Shown here: positions 34,850 to 45,029 of the stretch, one piece after another | Numbering within the stretch: the stretch's first letter is position 1 | How the letters are laid out: the number at the start of each line of letters is the position of its first letter | Assembly: GCA_965277495.1 (NCBI GenBank) | Contig: OZ255824.1 | Coordinates: 3,162,001-3,226,000, forward strand | From: CAHJXG01 sp965277495 | GTDB lineage: Bacteria > Pseudomonadota > Alphaproteobacteria > Acetobacterales > Acetobacteraceae | Direction of reading: 5' to 3' | Length of the DNA stretch: 64,000 nucleotides | Position numbers and translations under genes: made by a program | The notes under the pieces: generated by a model | What the model saw: the letters and a program-made list of their open reading frames with translations, nothing else | The model's database searches: none | What the model was told of the DNA's origin: nothing

Positions 34850-37228
34850 TCAGAACGTGACCCGCAGCCCGCCAAAACCGCCAATCGGCGCGGCTAGGCT
34901 GTAGGAGCGCGGGTTGGTTGCGTTCGGCGCCTGGGCGAGGAAGACGGACGAGGTCGGCGAGAAGGTGCCGTAGGTGTAGTACTTCGCGTTGTTGACGTTC
35001 TCAACCAAGCCGAAAAGCTGGATGCTTGGCGTAAGCTGGTACTGCGTGTTGAGGTTCAGCGTGACGAAGCCCGGCAGGCGCGGCGTCAGGTTGGCCGGGT
35101 CGCCAATAAGGTATTGGCCGCTCTGGTAGATCCCCGTCGCCCCCACGGTCCACTTGTCGGAAACGTTGTAGTAGACCCCGAATTTGAGCTGGTTGGCGGG
35201 CACGCCGGGCAGGCGGTTGCCGGGCCGGATGGCGATGTTCCCATTGGCATCGGCCTGCGGGTTGTTGCCGGCAGACTCGATGAAGCCGCTCCGGAAGGTG
35301 GCGTCGGTGTAGCTGTAGTTGACGTAGGCCAGCCAGCGCGGCGTCTTGACCTGCACGCCGGCGTCCACGCCTTGCCGCCGGGTCTGCCCGACGTTCTGGA
35401 AGAACGCCCGGTTGAGGTCGACGCTGTTGACGAAGGCGATGTCGTCGTCGAGCGTGGTGTGGAACAGGCCCACATTATAGGTGATGCGGACGTCGTCCGC
35501 CGGGCGGACCGTGCCGCGCAGGCCGGCCTCCACGCTGTGCGCCACCACCTGCTTCAGGTTCGGGTCGCCGGTGAAGAAATTGGCGAGGCTGCAGCTATCG
35601 GCCGGCCCGGCGCAGGATAGCTCGGCAGGCGTGGGCGCACGGTTGGCTTCCGAATAGCCGGCGTAGGCCGTGAGCCAAGGGGCGAACTCATAAGTGGCGC
35701 CGACGGCCGGGTTGAAGCGATTATAGGTGTGCTGCCCCGTCAGGTTGCCGCCGCCCTGGTCGGACAGGTTGATCTGGGCCGCGTTGAAGCGTCCGGACAC
35801 CGTGACCGCCAACCGCTGCGTCGGGTTCAACGTGTCGGAGAAATAGAGGCCGTAATAGGCGTTGCTGGCCGCGAGCCGCACCGGCGTATTGGTGCCGGGC
35901 TCGTCAATGGTTATGCCCGGCCCGATGAACACCCGGTCCAGCGGCGTCAGGCCGCCGAGCCGCGCCGTGGCGCTGAACTCCGTCTGCGCGCCGTCGAAGC
36001 TGAAGCCGCCGACCAGGTGGTTCTTGAGGCCGAACACATCGCCGGTGTCCGTCGCCTGCACCGACGCGCCGTAGCTGTTGGTGTTCGTCGTCTGGCTATC
36101 GAGTTCCGAATACGGGCCGCCATGCAGGAAGTCAGGGATGAGGCCGCCGCCGCGGGTCGTGCTGAAATCGCCGTTGCGGTTCAGCAGCAGCCCGGACCCG
36201 TCAGTAGCGGCGACATCGTTGGACACGTTGCCGTTGACCACCCGCTGCAGCAAATAGCGGTAGTAGGCGAGCGCCTGGATCGAGGTCGTGTCGGACACGT
36301 CGAAGCTGCCCTGCAGGCTGGTGGCCAGATAGCGGTTGGTGACCAGGTTCGGCGCGGTGAACTGCGCGGCCGGATCGGCGGCAAGCAGCTCGACCGGCGA
36401 CGTGCCGGGGCCGTTCAGCACCGAGTTCGCCAGGTTCAAGTTCAGGTGCACCTCGGAATGATCGCCGCGCCAGCCGAGGTCGCCATAGAAGCTTTGGATG
36501 TCGGAGGATTGCACGTTGCGCCAGCCGTCCTGGTGCCGCTCGGTCGCCGCGACGTAGGCGCTGAGATTGCCGACCTGCTTGCCATACTGGAACTCGCCGA
36601 CAACCCGGCCGAACGAGCCGCCGTACAGCGCCGCCTCGCCGCCATGATAAGTAAAGCCGTTCTTGAGCTGCACGCTCAGCGACCCGCCCAGCGCATTCAG
36701 GCCGAACACCGGGTTGGGGCCTTCCAGGTTCAATTGGCCGATGGCTAGGCTGGGGATCAGGTCCCAGTTCACCGTGTCGCCAAAGGGGTCGTTAAAACGC
36801 GCGCCGTTCACATAGACCGCCAGCCCCTGCGGCGTGCCCTGCAGCGGAGAGGCCTCGAAGCCATGATACAGCAGGGTCGGCTGGTCGGGGTTGCCCGATG
36901 CAGAGTTGAGGTTCACCCCGCCGACCTGCTCGTTCAGCGCCCGGATCGCGTTGGGCGTGCCGTCGCGGGCGATGTCGCCGCTGTTCAGCACGCTGGTCGC
37001 GGCAGGCAGCTTGTTGCGGTCGATGCCGGACCCGAGCAGCGGGCTGCTGCCGATGATGTTCACGGTCGGCAGGGCGACTTCGGCAACGGGTGCGCCGGCG
37101 GTTGCATCACCCGGCGCAGCGCCGGCCTGCGCAAGCGCGATCAGCGGCATCAGCGCTGCGGCAGAGGCCGCCACGGCAAACGACCCGGCCATGCGCCGCC
37201 GCACTGCGCTGTTCATCCAGAATGTCAT
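34850..37228 (-). CDS. TonB-dependent receptor (lutH-like candidate)
   Basis: A 792-residue outer-membrane receptor: a signal peptide (MAGSFAVAASAAALMPLIALAQA region), plug domain with TATSVLNSGDIARDGTPNAIRALNEQVGGVN, then a 22-strand-type barrel ending in the canonical aromatic residue (GGFGGLRVTF). In Methylobacterium, a TonB receptor (LutH) near the methanol genes imports lanthanide-metallophore complexes. Here the receptor sits between gfa and fghA and close to a lut-like ABC operon, so lanthanide-chelate uptake is a reasonable inference. Siderophore or cobalamin uptake is not excluded. ATG 37228 or 37216 may be the start. Confidence 0.85.
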   Translation of the reverse strand: MTFWMNSAVRRRMAGSFAVAASAAALMPLIALAQAGAAPGDATAGAPVAEVALPTVNIIGSSPLLGSGIDRNKLPAATSVLNSGDIARDGTPNAIRALNEQVGGVNLNSASGNPDQPTLLYHGFEASPLQGTPQGLAVYVNGARFNDPFGDTVNWDLIPSLAIGQLNLEGPNPVFGLNALGGSLSVQLKNGFTYHGGEAALYGGSFGRVVGEFQYGKQVGNLSAYVAATERHQDGWRNVQSSDIQSFYGDLGWRGDHSEVHLNLNLANSVLNGPGTSPVELLAADPAAQFTAPNLVTNRYLATSLQGSFDVSDTTSIQALAYYRYLLQRVVNGNVSNDVAATDGSGLLLNRNGDFSTTRGGGLIPDFLHGGPYSELDSQTTNTNSYGASVQATDTGDVFGLKNHLVGGFSFDGAQTEFSATARLGGLTPLDRVFIGPGITIDEPGTNTPVRLAASNAYYGLYFSDTLNPTQRLAVTVSGRFNAAQINLSDQGGGNLTGQHTYNRFNPAVGATYEFAPWLTAYAGYSEANRAPTPAELSCAGPADSCSLANFFTGDPNLKQVVAHSVEAGLRGTVRPADDVRITYNVGLFHTTLDDDIAFVNSVDLNRAFFQNVGQTRRQGVDAGVQVKTPRWLAYVNYSYTDATFRSGFIESAGNNPQADANGNIAIRPGNRLPGVPANQLKFGVYYNVSDKWTVGATGIYQSGQYLIGDPANLTPRLPGFVTLNLNTQYQLTPSIQLFGLVENVNNAKYYTYGTFSPTSSVFLAQAPNATNPRSYSLAAPIGGFGGLRVTF

Positions 37229-37244
37229 GCCGGCCAGCTTCGGG

Positions 37245-37598
37245 TTATCTGCAATCCGTGAGGTCGCTGTCCGAAAGGGAGAACGCATACTTGCCCCCGC
37301 CTTTCAGCTCGACATTGCGGACCGTGCAGACACGTCCGGGCTTCGTGGTCAGCCGCACGTCGTAGCGGCCGGGCATGACGCCGGTGAGCCGCAGCCGCTC
37401 GTCATGGTCCACGCTGCCGTCGCGGTCATTGGCGCATTGGTTCGGTCCGAAATCGCCCGTTTTCCCATCGGGGCCGGACGGCGCCATGACCAGGTTGGTG
37501 ATGGTGAAGCTGGTCAGGTTCCAGAACGCCAGCCGTTCCTCGGCCATGCCCGGGCGCACGGTGCCGCACAGCGCCAGAAGCACAAGCAACGCACGCAC
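37245..37598 (-). CDS. Small exported protein with EF-hand-like acidic loop
   Basis: About 117 residues with a short signal peptide (RALLVLLALCGTVRPGMA). The mature part is predicted beta-rich (LAFWNLTSFTITNLVMAP, GRYDVRL, CTVRNVEL) and has Cys55, a Cys in GRVCTV and a Cys near the C terminus. Residues 56-67, ANDRDGSVDHDE, fit a calcium-type EF loop at positions 3, 5, 6, 8, 9 and 12 but have Ala at position 1. The GTG at 37598 lies 5 bp after the fghA stop; ATG 37625 overlaps fghA and gives a poorer signal peptide. It is co-directional with the TonB receptor, 16 bp upstream of it. Family function is unknown to me. Confidence 0.75.
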   Translation of the reverse strand: MRALLVLLALCGTVRPGMAEERLAFWNLTSFTITNLVMAPSGPDGKTGDFGPNQCANDRDGSVDHDERLRLTGVMPGRYDVRLTTKPGRVCTVRNVELKGGGKYAFSLSDSDLTDCR

Positions 37599-37602
37599 CG
37601 GG

Positions 37603-38448
37603 CTACCCCAGCAACTGGCGTGCATGGTGCGCGAGATGGTCGCCGACGAAGGTCTGGATGAACCAATAGCTATGGTCGCCGGGCTGCCGCCGCAGGGTCA
37701 GCTCCTGGCCGGACGCCGCTGCCGCCTGCTCCAGCGCCTCGGGATGCAACTGGCTGGCGAGGAACTGGTCATCCTGCCCTTGGTCGACCAGGATCGGGCC
37801 GGGATACGCGCGCTCGCGCATCAGCAGGCTCGCATCCCACGCCGCCCACGCCGCGCGGTCGGGTCCGAGGTAGCCGCTGAACGCCTTCTCCCCCCATGGC
37901 ACCGCGGCCGGGTTGGCGATCGGGGCAAACGCCGAAACTGAATGCCAACGCGAAGGCTCCCGCAACGCAGTGACCAATGCGCCGTGCCCGCCCATCGAGT
38001 GGCCGAACACGCCACGCCGGTCGGGCCGAACAGGGAAGTTCGCCTCGATCAGCGCCGGCAACTCCTGTGTGACATAGCTCGCCATGCGGTAATGCGCGGC
38101 CCAGGGCAGCACCGTCGCGTCCAGATAGAACCCGGCGCCGACGCCGAAATCCCAGCTCGCCGCCTCGCCGGGCAGATCGAGGCCGCGCGGGCTGGTGTCG
38201 GGCATCACCAACGCCAGCCCGTGCTCCGCCGCCAGACGCTGCGCGCCGGCCTTGATGGCGAAGGTTTCCTCCGTGCAGGTCAGTCCGGCGAGATAGTACA
38301 ACGCCGGGCATCGGCCGTGCTGCGCTTGCGGCGGCAGGAAGACGGCGAAGCGCATGTCTGTGCCGGTGGCGTCCGAGGCATGGCTGTAGAAGCCCATCGT
38401 GCCGCCGAAGCAGGCGTGCTGGCTCCGGGTCTCCATGGTCGCCGTCAT
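37603..38448 (-). CDS. fghA: S-formylglutathione hydrolase
   Basis: A 281-residue esterase-D-type alpha/beta hydrolase. The nucleophile is in FGHSMGGHGAL (about residue 147), the Asp in LVDQGQDDQFL and the His in QPGDHSYWFIQTF; LAGLTCTEETFAIKAGAQ forms the oxyanion/substrate region. It cleaves S-formylglutathione to formate and glutathione, following FlhA. It starts 4 bp after the EthD gene. Confidence 0.95.
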   Translation of the reverse strand: MTATMETRSQHACFGGTMGFYSHASDATGTDMRFAVFLPPQAQHGRCPALYYLAGLTCTEETFAIKAGAQRLAAEHGLALVMPDTSPRGLDLPGEAASWDFGVGAGFYLDATVLPWAAHYRMASYVTQELPALIEANFPVRPDRRGVFGHSMGGHGALVTALREPSRWHSVSAFAPIANPAAVPWGEKAFSGYLGPDRAAWAAWDASLLMRERAYPGPILVDQGQDDQFLASQLHPEALEQAAAASGQELTLRRQPGDHSYWFIQTFVGDHLAHHARQLLG

Positions 38449-38451
38449 TGG

Positions 38452-38763
38452 TCAGGCCACCGTTTCGTAGAAGCCGAGCGCCGGCGAGCCGTCGTAGAAG
38501 TTCGGGATGTCGGCGAAGATCTCCGCGCCGTGCTGGCCGGCGGCGGCCTTGAAGCTGTCCATCGAGTCGAAGGTCAGCAGCGTCGTGACCACGTAGGCCG
38601 GCGCCGCGCCATCCGGCCCAGCCACGCCGCGCGTCACTTGGTCCTGCTGCAGCCCCATCGGGTTCCACAGGCGGCGGACCAGCGGCATGTGGGTATTCGA
38701 ATAGTAGGCGTGGTCGAAGCGCGCGCCCTCGCCGCCCGGATACATGACAGTGATGATCAGCAT
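38452..38763 (-). CDS. EthD family protein
   Basis: A 103-residue ferredoxin-like (dimeric alpha-beta barrel) protein: ITVMYPGGEGARFDHAYYSNTHMPLVRRLW is the typical EthD start, with the conserved H in NTHMPL. Family members support or carry out small-ester/ether metabolism, but most are uncharacterised. It is the first gene of the fghA - EF-like - TonB receptor string. Confidence 0.85.
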   Translation of the reverse strand: MLIITVMYPGGEGARFDHAYYSNTHMPLVRRLWNPMGLQQDQVTRGVAGPDGAAPAYVVTTLLTFDSMDSFKAAAGQHGAEIFADIPNFYDGSPALGFYETVA

Positions 38764-38858
38764 CTTGTTTCCCTCCCCGCAAACGCCTTCGTGGCACCTT
38801 ATGCTAGGGTCTCAATGGCGTATTAGGAAAGGGGCCGCAAGCCGATGACATCAGCGGC

Positions 38859-39095
38859 ATGACCGGTTTCCAGGCCATAATCCTGGTCTGCCTCAACACC
38901 GTGCCCTCGGACCAGTGCACCGAGGCGACGGCGACGGAGGTGCTGTCGAAGCACGTCGAAACGGAACTCGGCTGCGCCAGCGGATGGCAGGAGGTGATCG
39001 GACGGTCCGCCCAAGCCTACGAGATCGGACATGACGCCTATGTGCGGACGATCTGCCGCCGGTCCCGCGAAACGACGCCGGGCGAGGGGCAGTAG
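38859..39095 (+). CDS. Small four-cysteine protein A
   Basis: A 78-residue protein of unknown function. Its start, FQAIILVCLNTVPSDQC, gives the C-L-x5-P-x2-C pattern also present in the gene at 52919-53125, and two more Cys follow (GCASG, TICRR). No signal peptide is clear. Small proteins of this design are commonly seen beside xoxF-type loci. It is divergent from the EthD gene. Confidence 0.6.
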   Translation: MTGFQAIILVCLNTVPSDQCTEATATEVLSKHVETELGCASGWQEVIGRSAQAYEIGHDAYVRTICRRSRETTPGEGQ

Positions 39096-39185
39096 GCGTC
39101 TCGACAATCGCCGGCAGACTCCCATAATCGACCGAAGCAAGCGTGGCCAAGCGAAGGTGGGCAAGACGCGGCGTTGGGAGGCATG

Positions 39186-39549
39186 ATGCGGTATCTACTA
39201 GGATTGGCGGCAATCGCGGCCATTGGAATGACGGCCGGCGCGGCACGGGCGGATGGCGACCCGGCGCTGGGCAAAACCGCATTCAACAAGTGCGTGGCGT
39301 GCCACTCGATCAAAGAGGGCGAGAACAAGATCGGGCCCAGCCTGCACGGCGTCGTCGGACGGCCGTCGCACAGCATCGAGGGGTTCAACTACTCCGATGC
39401 GATGAAGGCCTATAACGTGACCTGGGACCCGGCGACGCTCGACCATTATTTGGCGGACCCGCGCGGCGTGGTCACCGGCACGAAAATGATCTTTGTCGGG
39501 CTGAAAAAGGATGACGAGCGGGCGAACGTGATCGCCTACCTCGAAACGC

Positions 39550-39557
<8 letters not shown>
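39186..39557 (+). CDS. Class I cytochrome c (c2/c550-like)
   Basis: A 123-residue periplasmic cytochrome: Sec signal (RYLLGLAAIAAIGMTAGAARA), haem site CVACH near residue 38, KIGPSLHGVVGRPS typical of c2 cytochromes, and the Met ligand in VTGTKMIFVGLK. It could carry electrons from XoxG to an oxidase. ATG 39186 is 4 bp after GGGAGG; ATG 39183 is only 1 bp from it. It overlaps the convergent ABC gene by 8 bp. Confidence 0.88.
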
Positions 39558-40247
<690 letters not shown>

Positions 40248-40257
<10 letters not shown>

Positions 40258-40955
40258 TGGTTGGCCCGCCGCTCGAGTGGCTGCAGCGCCAGCCACTCGA
40301 TCAACTGCACCACGACGATGAAGGCCAGGGTGTAGGCGAGGATGCCGGTCACGTCGAACAGTTGGAAGTACACCTGGATTTGAAAGCCGACGCCGTCGCT
40401 GCGGCCCAGCAGCTCCGCCACCAGCACGATCTTCCAAATCAACGCCAGTCCGGACCGTGCGGAAGCGAACAAGTATGGATAGAGCTGCGGCAGCACGACG
40501 TGGCGCAGGATTGCGGCGCGGCCCATGCGGAAGCTGTGGGCCATGTCGATCAGCCCCTGGTCGAGCGCCCGGGCGCCCTCGCGCAGCGTGACCGCCGTGC
40601 TCGGCAATTTATTCAGCGCGACGGCGGCGATGGCGGTGCCCTCGCTCAGCCCGAACCAGACGTAGATCAGCACGATGGTGACCAGCGCCGGCATGTTGAG
40701 CAGCGCAATGAGCAGGCTGTCGAGCGCGCGGTCGAGCCATCGCCAGCGTCCCATGGCCACGCCGAGCGCCGTCCCCAGCGCCATCGCGACGATGAACGAG
40801 CAGGCGACCCGCACCAAGGTGATGCCCAGTTGGCGTTCCAACTGGCCGGACACGGCCTCGTGCCAAAGGGCGGCCAGGACGGCGCTGACGGGCGGGAACA
40901 GCCGGTTGCCGATCAGGCGGGCGGCGATTTCCCAGCCCGCCAGCAAAGCGAGCAC
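40248..40955 (-). CDS. ABC transporter permease, SsuC-like
   Basis: A protein of at least 235 residues with about six membrane helices and the EAA-type loop (ALDQGLIDMAHSFRMGRAAILRHVVLPQLYPYLF). GTG 40955 is the first usual start codon, but the frame continues upstream as KRIRWGWTARVWPV, which looks like the true cytoplasmic N terminus. The only candidate there is a CTG at 40997 overlapping the binding-protein stop. The start is therefore unsettled. Confidence 0.82.
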
Positions 40956-40993
40956 CGGCCAAACCCGCGCGGTCCAGCCCCAGCGGATGCGTT

Positions 40994-41962
40994 TCAGCTT
41001 GGGGCCCAGAACGTGCCGGGCGCCAGATGGGCGGCTGGCCCGACGAGGGCGGGACCGCCGATGGCCGCCAGGATGTCATAAAGCCGCGCCGTCGCCGCCA
41101 GGTCCCAATGGCCCAGCGCGCCGCGCCGGTACCAGGACCGCAACCGCGCGAGCTCGTCCGGTCCCGACGTGCCGGTCAACGGCGCGATGCGGTCCCACTC
41201 CGCATCCGACTCCACCAGGATCGACCGCGCCTTTGCCGATGCGTCGATGAGGCCCTGCACCGCTGCGCCATTCCGCGCCGCAAAGGCGTCGGAGAACACC
41301 CAGCCCAGGAATGGCACGCCGGGGGGAATACCCAGCGCCTCCACCGCGTCCTCCATCGCCAGCACCCGGCGCTGCCCGGCGGCCTCGGCCCGGGCGGCGA
41401 ACGGCCAATAGGTCAGCACGGCGTCCAGCCGGCCCGCCGCCACTTGCTCCGCCAGCAACGGCGGCGGGCCGAAGCTTTTGCTGACGGCCTGATCGAGATC
41501 CAAACCCAGGGTTTGTTGCGCGTAGGCCCGCAGCAGCAGCCAGCTTTTGTCGAGCGGACTGCCGGCGATGCCGAGCCGCCGTCCGCGCAGGTCGGCCACC
41601 GCCTGCACCGGCGACCCCGGCGGCGCCATGACCGCGCCGAGCGAACCGAAGGTCGGCGAGAGCGTCCAATCGGCGCCGGACGCCCGCTGGCGCGACACCC
41701 ACAGCCAATCCTGCACGGTCATGTCGACGCGCCCGGCCTGCAGCGCCACCTGGGCCGCCTGGATTGCGGCGAACTCGACCGGCTCGACCACGATGCCAGA
41801 CGCGCTGTCGAGGCCGTGCGTCCGCATGACGTCCAGCTCCCACGCCACGCTGCCGAACCGCAAGGTGCCGATGCGTATGGGCGGACCGGCGGCGCGCGCC
41901 GCACCCGGCGGCAGCGCTGCCATGAGCGGCATCAGCAATAACGCGCGGCGTCCGTGGTGCAT
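40994..41962 (-). CDS. ABC transporter substrate-binding protein, NMT1/SsuA-like
   Basis: A 322-residue periplasmic protein: signal peptide with RR start (HHGRRALLLMPLMAALPPGAARA), then RIGTLRFGSVAWELDVMR, GRVDMTVQDWLWVSRQRA, RGRRLGIAGSPLDKSWLLLRA and LDAVLTYWPFAARAEA, the two lobes of the SsuA/TauA type. It is the first gene of the three-gene operon and is divergent from the PQQ-associated ABC operon. The ligand is not identifiable. Confidence 0.82.
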   Translation of the reverse strand: MHHGRRALLLMPLMAALPPGAARAAGPPIRIGTLRFGSVAWELDVMRTHGLDSASGIVVEPVEFAAIQAAQVALQAGRVDMTVQDWLWVSRQRASGADWTLSPTFGSLGAVMAPPGSPVQAVADLRGRRLGIAGSPLDKSWLLLRAYAQQTLGLDLDQAVSKSFGPPPLLAEQVAAGRLDAVLTYWPFAARAEAAGQRRVLAMEDAVEALGIPPGVPFLGWVFSDAFAARNGAAVQGLIDASAKARSILVESDAEWDRIAPLTGTSGPDELARLRSWYRRGALGHWDLAATARLYDILAAIGGPALVGPAAHLAPGTFWAPS

Positions 41963-42139
41963 GCGGCCCCTCCCCGGGCGGTTTCGGTTGCGCCCATGCG
42001 CGCACACCGCGGGCCAATGTCAATCGCGCAGCCGCGACCGCTTCATTGATGTGACGTTCCGCGAGGGGCTGACAAGGCGGCAGGCGCGGGCCACACTTGG
42101 AACACGCGGCGAGCGGAACGTGGCGCTTGGGAGAAACGG

Positions 42140-43327
42140 ATGCCGGCCCTTTCCGGTCCAATTGCACTGGCCCTGGCGTTGCTCATGGCGGCGCCCGCGT
42201 TCGCAGCGGACCCGGTGACGGTGGGCATCGGCTACCTTGCCCTGACGCCGAAGCGCGTGGGGCCGCAGGTGGCGCTCGACCCGCCGCCCACCGACGAGGG
42301 CGTGCAGGGCGCGCGCCTGGCGCTGACCGACGACCAGACGACCGGGCGATTCCTCAACCAGGCCTATGCCCTGCACGAATCGCTGCAGCCGGATGCGGAT
42401 GCGGTGATGACGGCCGCGCGCGCGATGCTGGCGGCGGGCGAGCGGGTGATCGTCACGGACCTGCCGGCGCCGCTGTTGCTGCAGGTCGCCGATCTGCCGG
42501 AGGCGCGCGACGCCATATTCCTCGATGCGACCTCCGAGGACGACAGCCTGCGCGGCGTGGATTGCCGGGCGCGCGTGCTGCATCTGCTGCCCAGCCGGGC
42601 CATGCTGGCGGACGCGCTGATGCAGTTCCTGGCGGTCAAGCGCTGGCGCAACTTGCTGCTGGTGCAGGGGCACAGCGCCGCCGACGCGGCCTACGCCGAC
42701 GCGCTGCGCCGGTCCGCCCGCAAGTTCCAACTGCGCATCGTCGCCGACAAGCCCTGGACCTTCGAACCCGGCGCGCAACGCACCGACACCGGGCACGTCA
42801 CCATCGGCGCCGAGGTCGCGCGCTTCACCCAGGGCCTGTCATACGACATGCTGGTGGTGGCCGACGCTGGCGACGAGTTCGGCGACGACCTCGCGTTCCG
42901 GACGACCGATCCGCGGCCCGTCGCCGGCACGCAAGGATTGGTCCCGTCCGCCTGGGCACGGCCGTTCGAGCAATGGGGCGCGACGCAGTTGCAGGCCAGG
43001 TTTCAGAAACAGGCCGGACGCCCGATGACCGCGCACGATTTCGGCGCATGGATGGCGGTGCGCGCCGTGGGCGAGGCGGCCAGCCGCGGAACCGGCGCCG
43101 ACCCCGCATCCATCATCGCCTATCTGCGCAGCCCGAAGTTCGAATTGGCGGCGTTCAAGGGCTCCCGCCTCACCTTCCGCCCCTGGGATGGGCAGTTGCG
43201 CCAGCCGGTGCTGCTGGCCGACGCGCGCAGCCTGGTGTCGGTCAGCCCGCAGCCGGGCTATTTGCACCAGTTCTCCGAGTTGGACACCCTCGGCTTCGAC
43301 CAGCCGGAGACGACATGCAAAATGTGA
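42140..43327 (+). CDS. ABC substrate-binding protein of the PQQ-dehydrogenase-associated system (lutA-like)
   Basis: A 395-residue periplasmic protein with a signal peptide (MPALSGPIALALALLMAAPAFA) and a branched-chain-amino-acid-binding-like fold (GIGYLALTPKRVGPQVALDPPPTDEG, TDDQTTGRFLNQ, VVADAGDEFGDDLAFRTTDPRPV). It belongs to the recognised group of binding proteins found only next to PQQ-dependent alcohol dehydrogenases; the Methylobacterium counterpart lies in the lanthanide utilisation (lut) cluster. It starts a five-gene operon with overlapping junctions. Confidence 0.82.
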   Translation: MPALSGPIALALALLMAAPAFAADPVTVGIGYLALTPKRVGPQVALDPPPTDEGVQGARLALTDDQTTGRFLNQAYALHESLQPDADAVMTAARAMLAAGERVIVTDLPAPLLLQVADLPEARDAIFLDATSEDDSLRGVDCRARVLHLLPSRAMLADALMQFLAVKRWRNLLLVQGHSAADAAYADALRRSARKFQLRIVADKPWTFEPGAQRTDTGHVTIGAEVARFTQGLSYDMLVVADAGDEFGDDLAFRTTDPRPVAGTQGLVPSAWARPFEQWGATQLQARFQKQAGRPMTAHDFGAWMAVRAVGEAASRGTGADPASIIAYLRSPKFELAAFKGSRLTFRPWDGQLRQPVLLADARSLVSVSPQPGYLHQFSELDTLGFDQPETTCKM

Positions 43328-44277
43328 TCGTGGCGCTGTTGGCGCTGTTGCTGACCACGGCGGCGGCCCGGGCCGAGCGCCTGTTCGTATCAAACGAGAA
43401 GGACAACACCATCACCGTCATCGACGGCACGACGCTCGTTGTCACCAACACGATCAAGGTCGGCGACCGCCCGCGCGGCATCGTCGCCAGCAAGGACGGC
43501 CGCAGCCTGTATATCTGCACCAGCGATAGCGACCATATCGAGGTGCTGAACACTGCCAGCCTCGCCATCGACCGCATCCTGCCGAGCGGGCCGGACCCCG
43601 AGCTGTTCGCGCTCAGCCCCGACGGCAACACGCTGTATATCGCCAACGAGAACGACAACATGGTGTCGATCCTGGACATAAAGGACGCGCGGATCGTCAA
43701 CGAAATCCCCGTCGGCGTGGAGCCGGAGGGCATGGGCGTCAGCCCCGACGGCAAGGTGCTGGTCAACACGTCGGAGACGACGAGCATGGCGCATTTCATC
43801 GACACCGCGACCCGGCAGCCGATCGCCAACGTGCTGGTCGGCAGCCGTCCGCGGGTCGCGCGCTTCACTGCCGACGGCGCGCAGGTCTGGGTCAGCGCCG
43901 AGGTCGGCGGCACCGTGTCGGTCATCGACACCAAGGCCCACACCGTGGCCCACACCATCAACTTCGCCATACCCGGCGTGCCGGCCGAGAGCGTGCAGCC
44001 GGTCGGCATCGTCATCACGGCCGACACCAAGACGGCGTTCGTGGCGCTCGGCCCGGCCAACCGCATCGCGGTGGTGGACACTGGGACCTATGAGGTCCGC
44101 AAGTACCTGCTGGTGGGGCAGCGGGTGTGGAACCTGGCGTTCTCGCTCGACGGCAAGCGGCTGTATTCCACCAACGGGGTCAGCAACGATTTGTCGGTGA
44201 TCGACGTGGACGCGCTGCGGGTGACCAAGTCGATCCCGGTCGGCGGGCTGCCCTGGGGCGTGGCGGTGGTGCCGTAA
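43315..44277 (+). CDS. PQQ-catabolism-associated beta-propeller protein (lutD-like)
   Basis: A 320-residue exported protein: signal (QNVIVALLALLLTTAAARA) and seven YVTN-type blades (LFVSNEKDNTITVIDG, LYIANENDNMVSILD, LYSTNGVSNDLSVID). It overlaps the binding-protein gene by 13 bp and the ATPase start by 1 bp (TAATG). It is a distinct, more distant relative of the propeller at 30362-31309. A partner of the ABC system, possibly metal or cofactor binding, is inferred from co-occurrence. Confidence 0.82.
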   Translation: MQNVIVALLALLLTTAAARAERLFVSNEKDNTITVIDGTTLVVTNTIKVGDRPRGIVASKDGRSLYICTSDSDHIEVLNTASLAIDRILPSGPDPELFALSPDGNTLYIANENDNMVSILDIKDARIVNEIPVGVEPEGMGVSPDGKVLVNTSETTSMAHFIDTATRQPIANVLVGSRPRVARFTADGAQVWVSAEVGGTVSVIDTKAHTVAHTINFAIPGVPAESVQPVGIVITADTKTAFVALGPANRIAVVDTGTYEVRKYLLVGQRVWNLAFSLDGKRLYSTNGVSNDLSVIDVDALRVTKSIPVGGLPWGVAVVP

Positions 44278-45029
44278 TGCCCGATTCCGTCATGCATGAG
44301 CCGGTCGCGCTGGAGGTCGACGGCCTGACCCACAAGTTCGGCGACCGCACGGTGCTGGACAATGTCGGTTTCCGCATCATGCCCGGCGGCTTCACCGTGC
44401 TGCTCGGGCAGAACGGCGCCGGCAAGACCACGCTGTTCGCGCTGATTACCCGGCTGTATCACGCGCACCAGGGCCGCATCGCGGTGTTCGGCCAGCCGTT
44501 CCGCGCCAATGCCTCGGCGGCGCTCGCGCGCATGGGGGTGGTGTTTCAGCAGCCGACGCTCGACCTCGACCTGACGGTGCGGCAGAACCTCGAATACCAC
44601 GCTGCCCTGCAAGGCATGTCCGGCGCCGCAGCCGCGCCGCGCATCGAGGACGAACTGGCCCGGGTGGGCCTGGCGGAGCGTGCGCGCGACCGGGTGCGGC
44701 TGCTGTCGGGCGGGCAGAAGCGCCGGGTGGAGCTGGCGCGCGCCTTGGTGCACGAGCCGGCGCTGCTGCTGCTGGACGAGCCGACCGCCGGGCTGGATAT
44801 GGCGAGCCGCGCGTTCCTGCTGGACCATGTGCGCCGCCTTTGCCGGGAGCGCGGCCTCGCCGTGCTGTGGGCGACGCATTTGATCGACGAAGCCGGCGGG
44901 GAGGCGGGCGTCGTGGTGCTGCACAAGGGCCGCGTACTGGCGAGCGGGCCGGCCGCCGATGTCGTGGCGCAGGCCGGCGCCGCGGACCTGAAAGGCGCGT
45001 TCGAAAGGCTGACCCATGCTGAAAACTGA
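44277..45029 (+). CDS. ABC transporter ATP-binding protein, PQQ-associated (lutE-like)
   Basis: A 250-residue ABC-2-type ATPase with all motifs intact: Walker A GQNGAGKTTLF near residue 43, Q loop VVFQQPTLDLDLT, signature LLSGGQKRRVELARAL, Walker B LLLLDEPTAGLD and H loop ATHLIDE. ABC-2 ATPases normally power export or extrusion, which is notable for a system credited with uptake. It overlaps the permease start by 14 bp. Confidence 0.9.
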   Translation: MPDSVMHEPVALEVDGLTHKFGDRTVLDNVGFRIMPGGFTVLLGQNGAGKTTLFALITRLYHAHQGRIAVFGQPFRANASAALARMGVVFQQPTLDLDLTVRQNLEYHAALQGMSGAAAAPRIEDELARVGLAERARDRVRLLSGGQKRRVELARALVHEPALLLLDEPTAGLDMASRAFLLDHVRRLCRERGLAVLWATHLIDEAGGEAGVVVLHKGRVLASGPAADVVAQAGAADLKGAFERLTHAEN

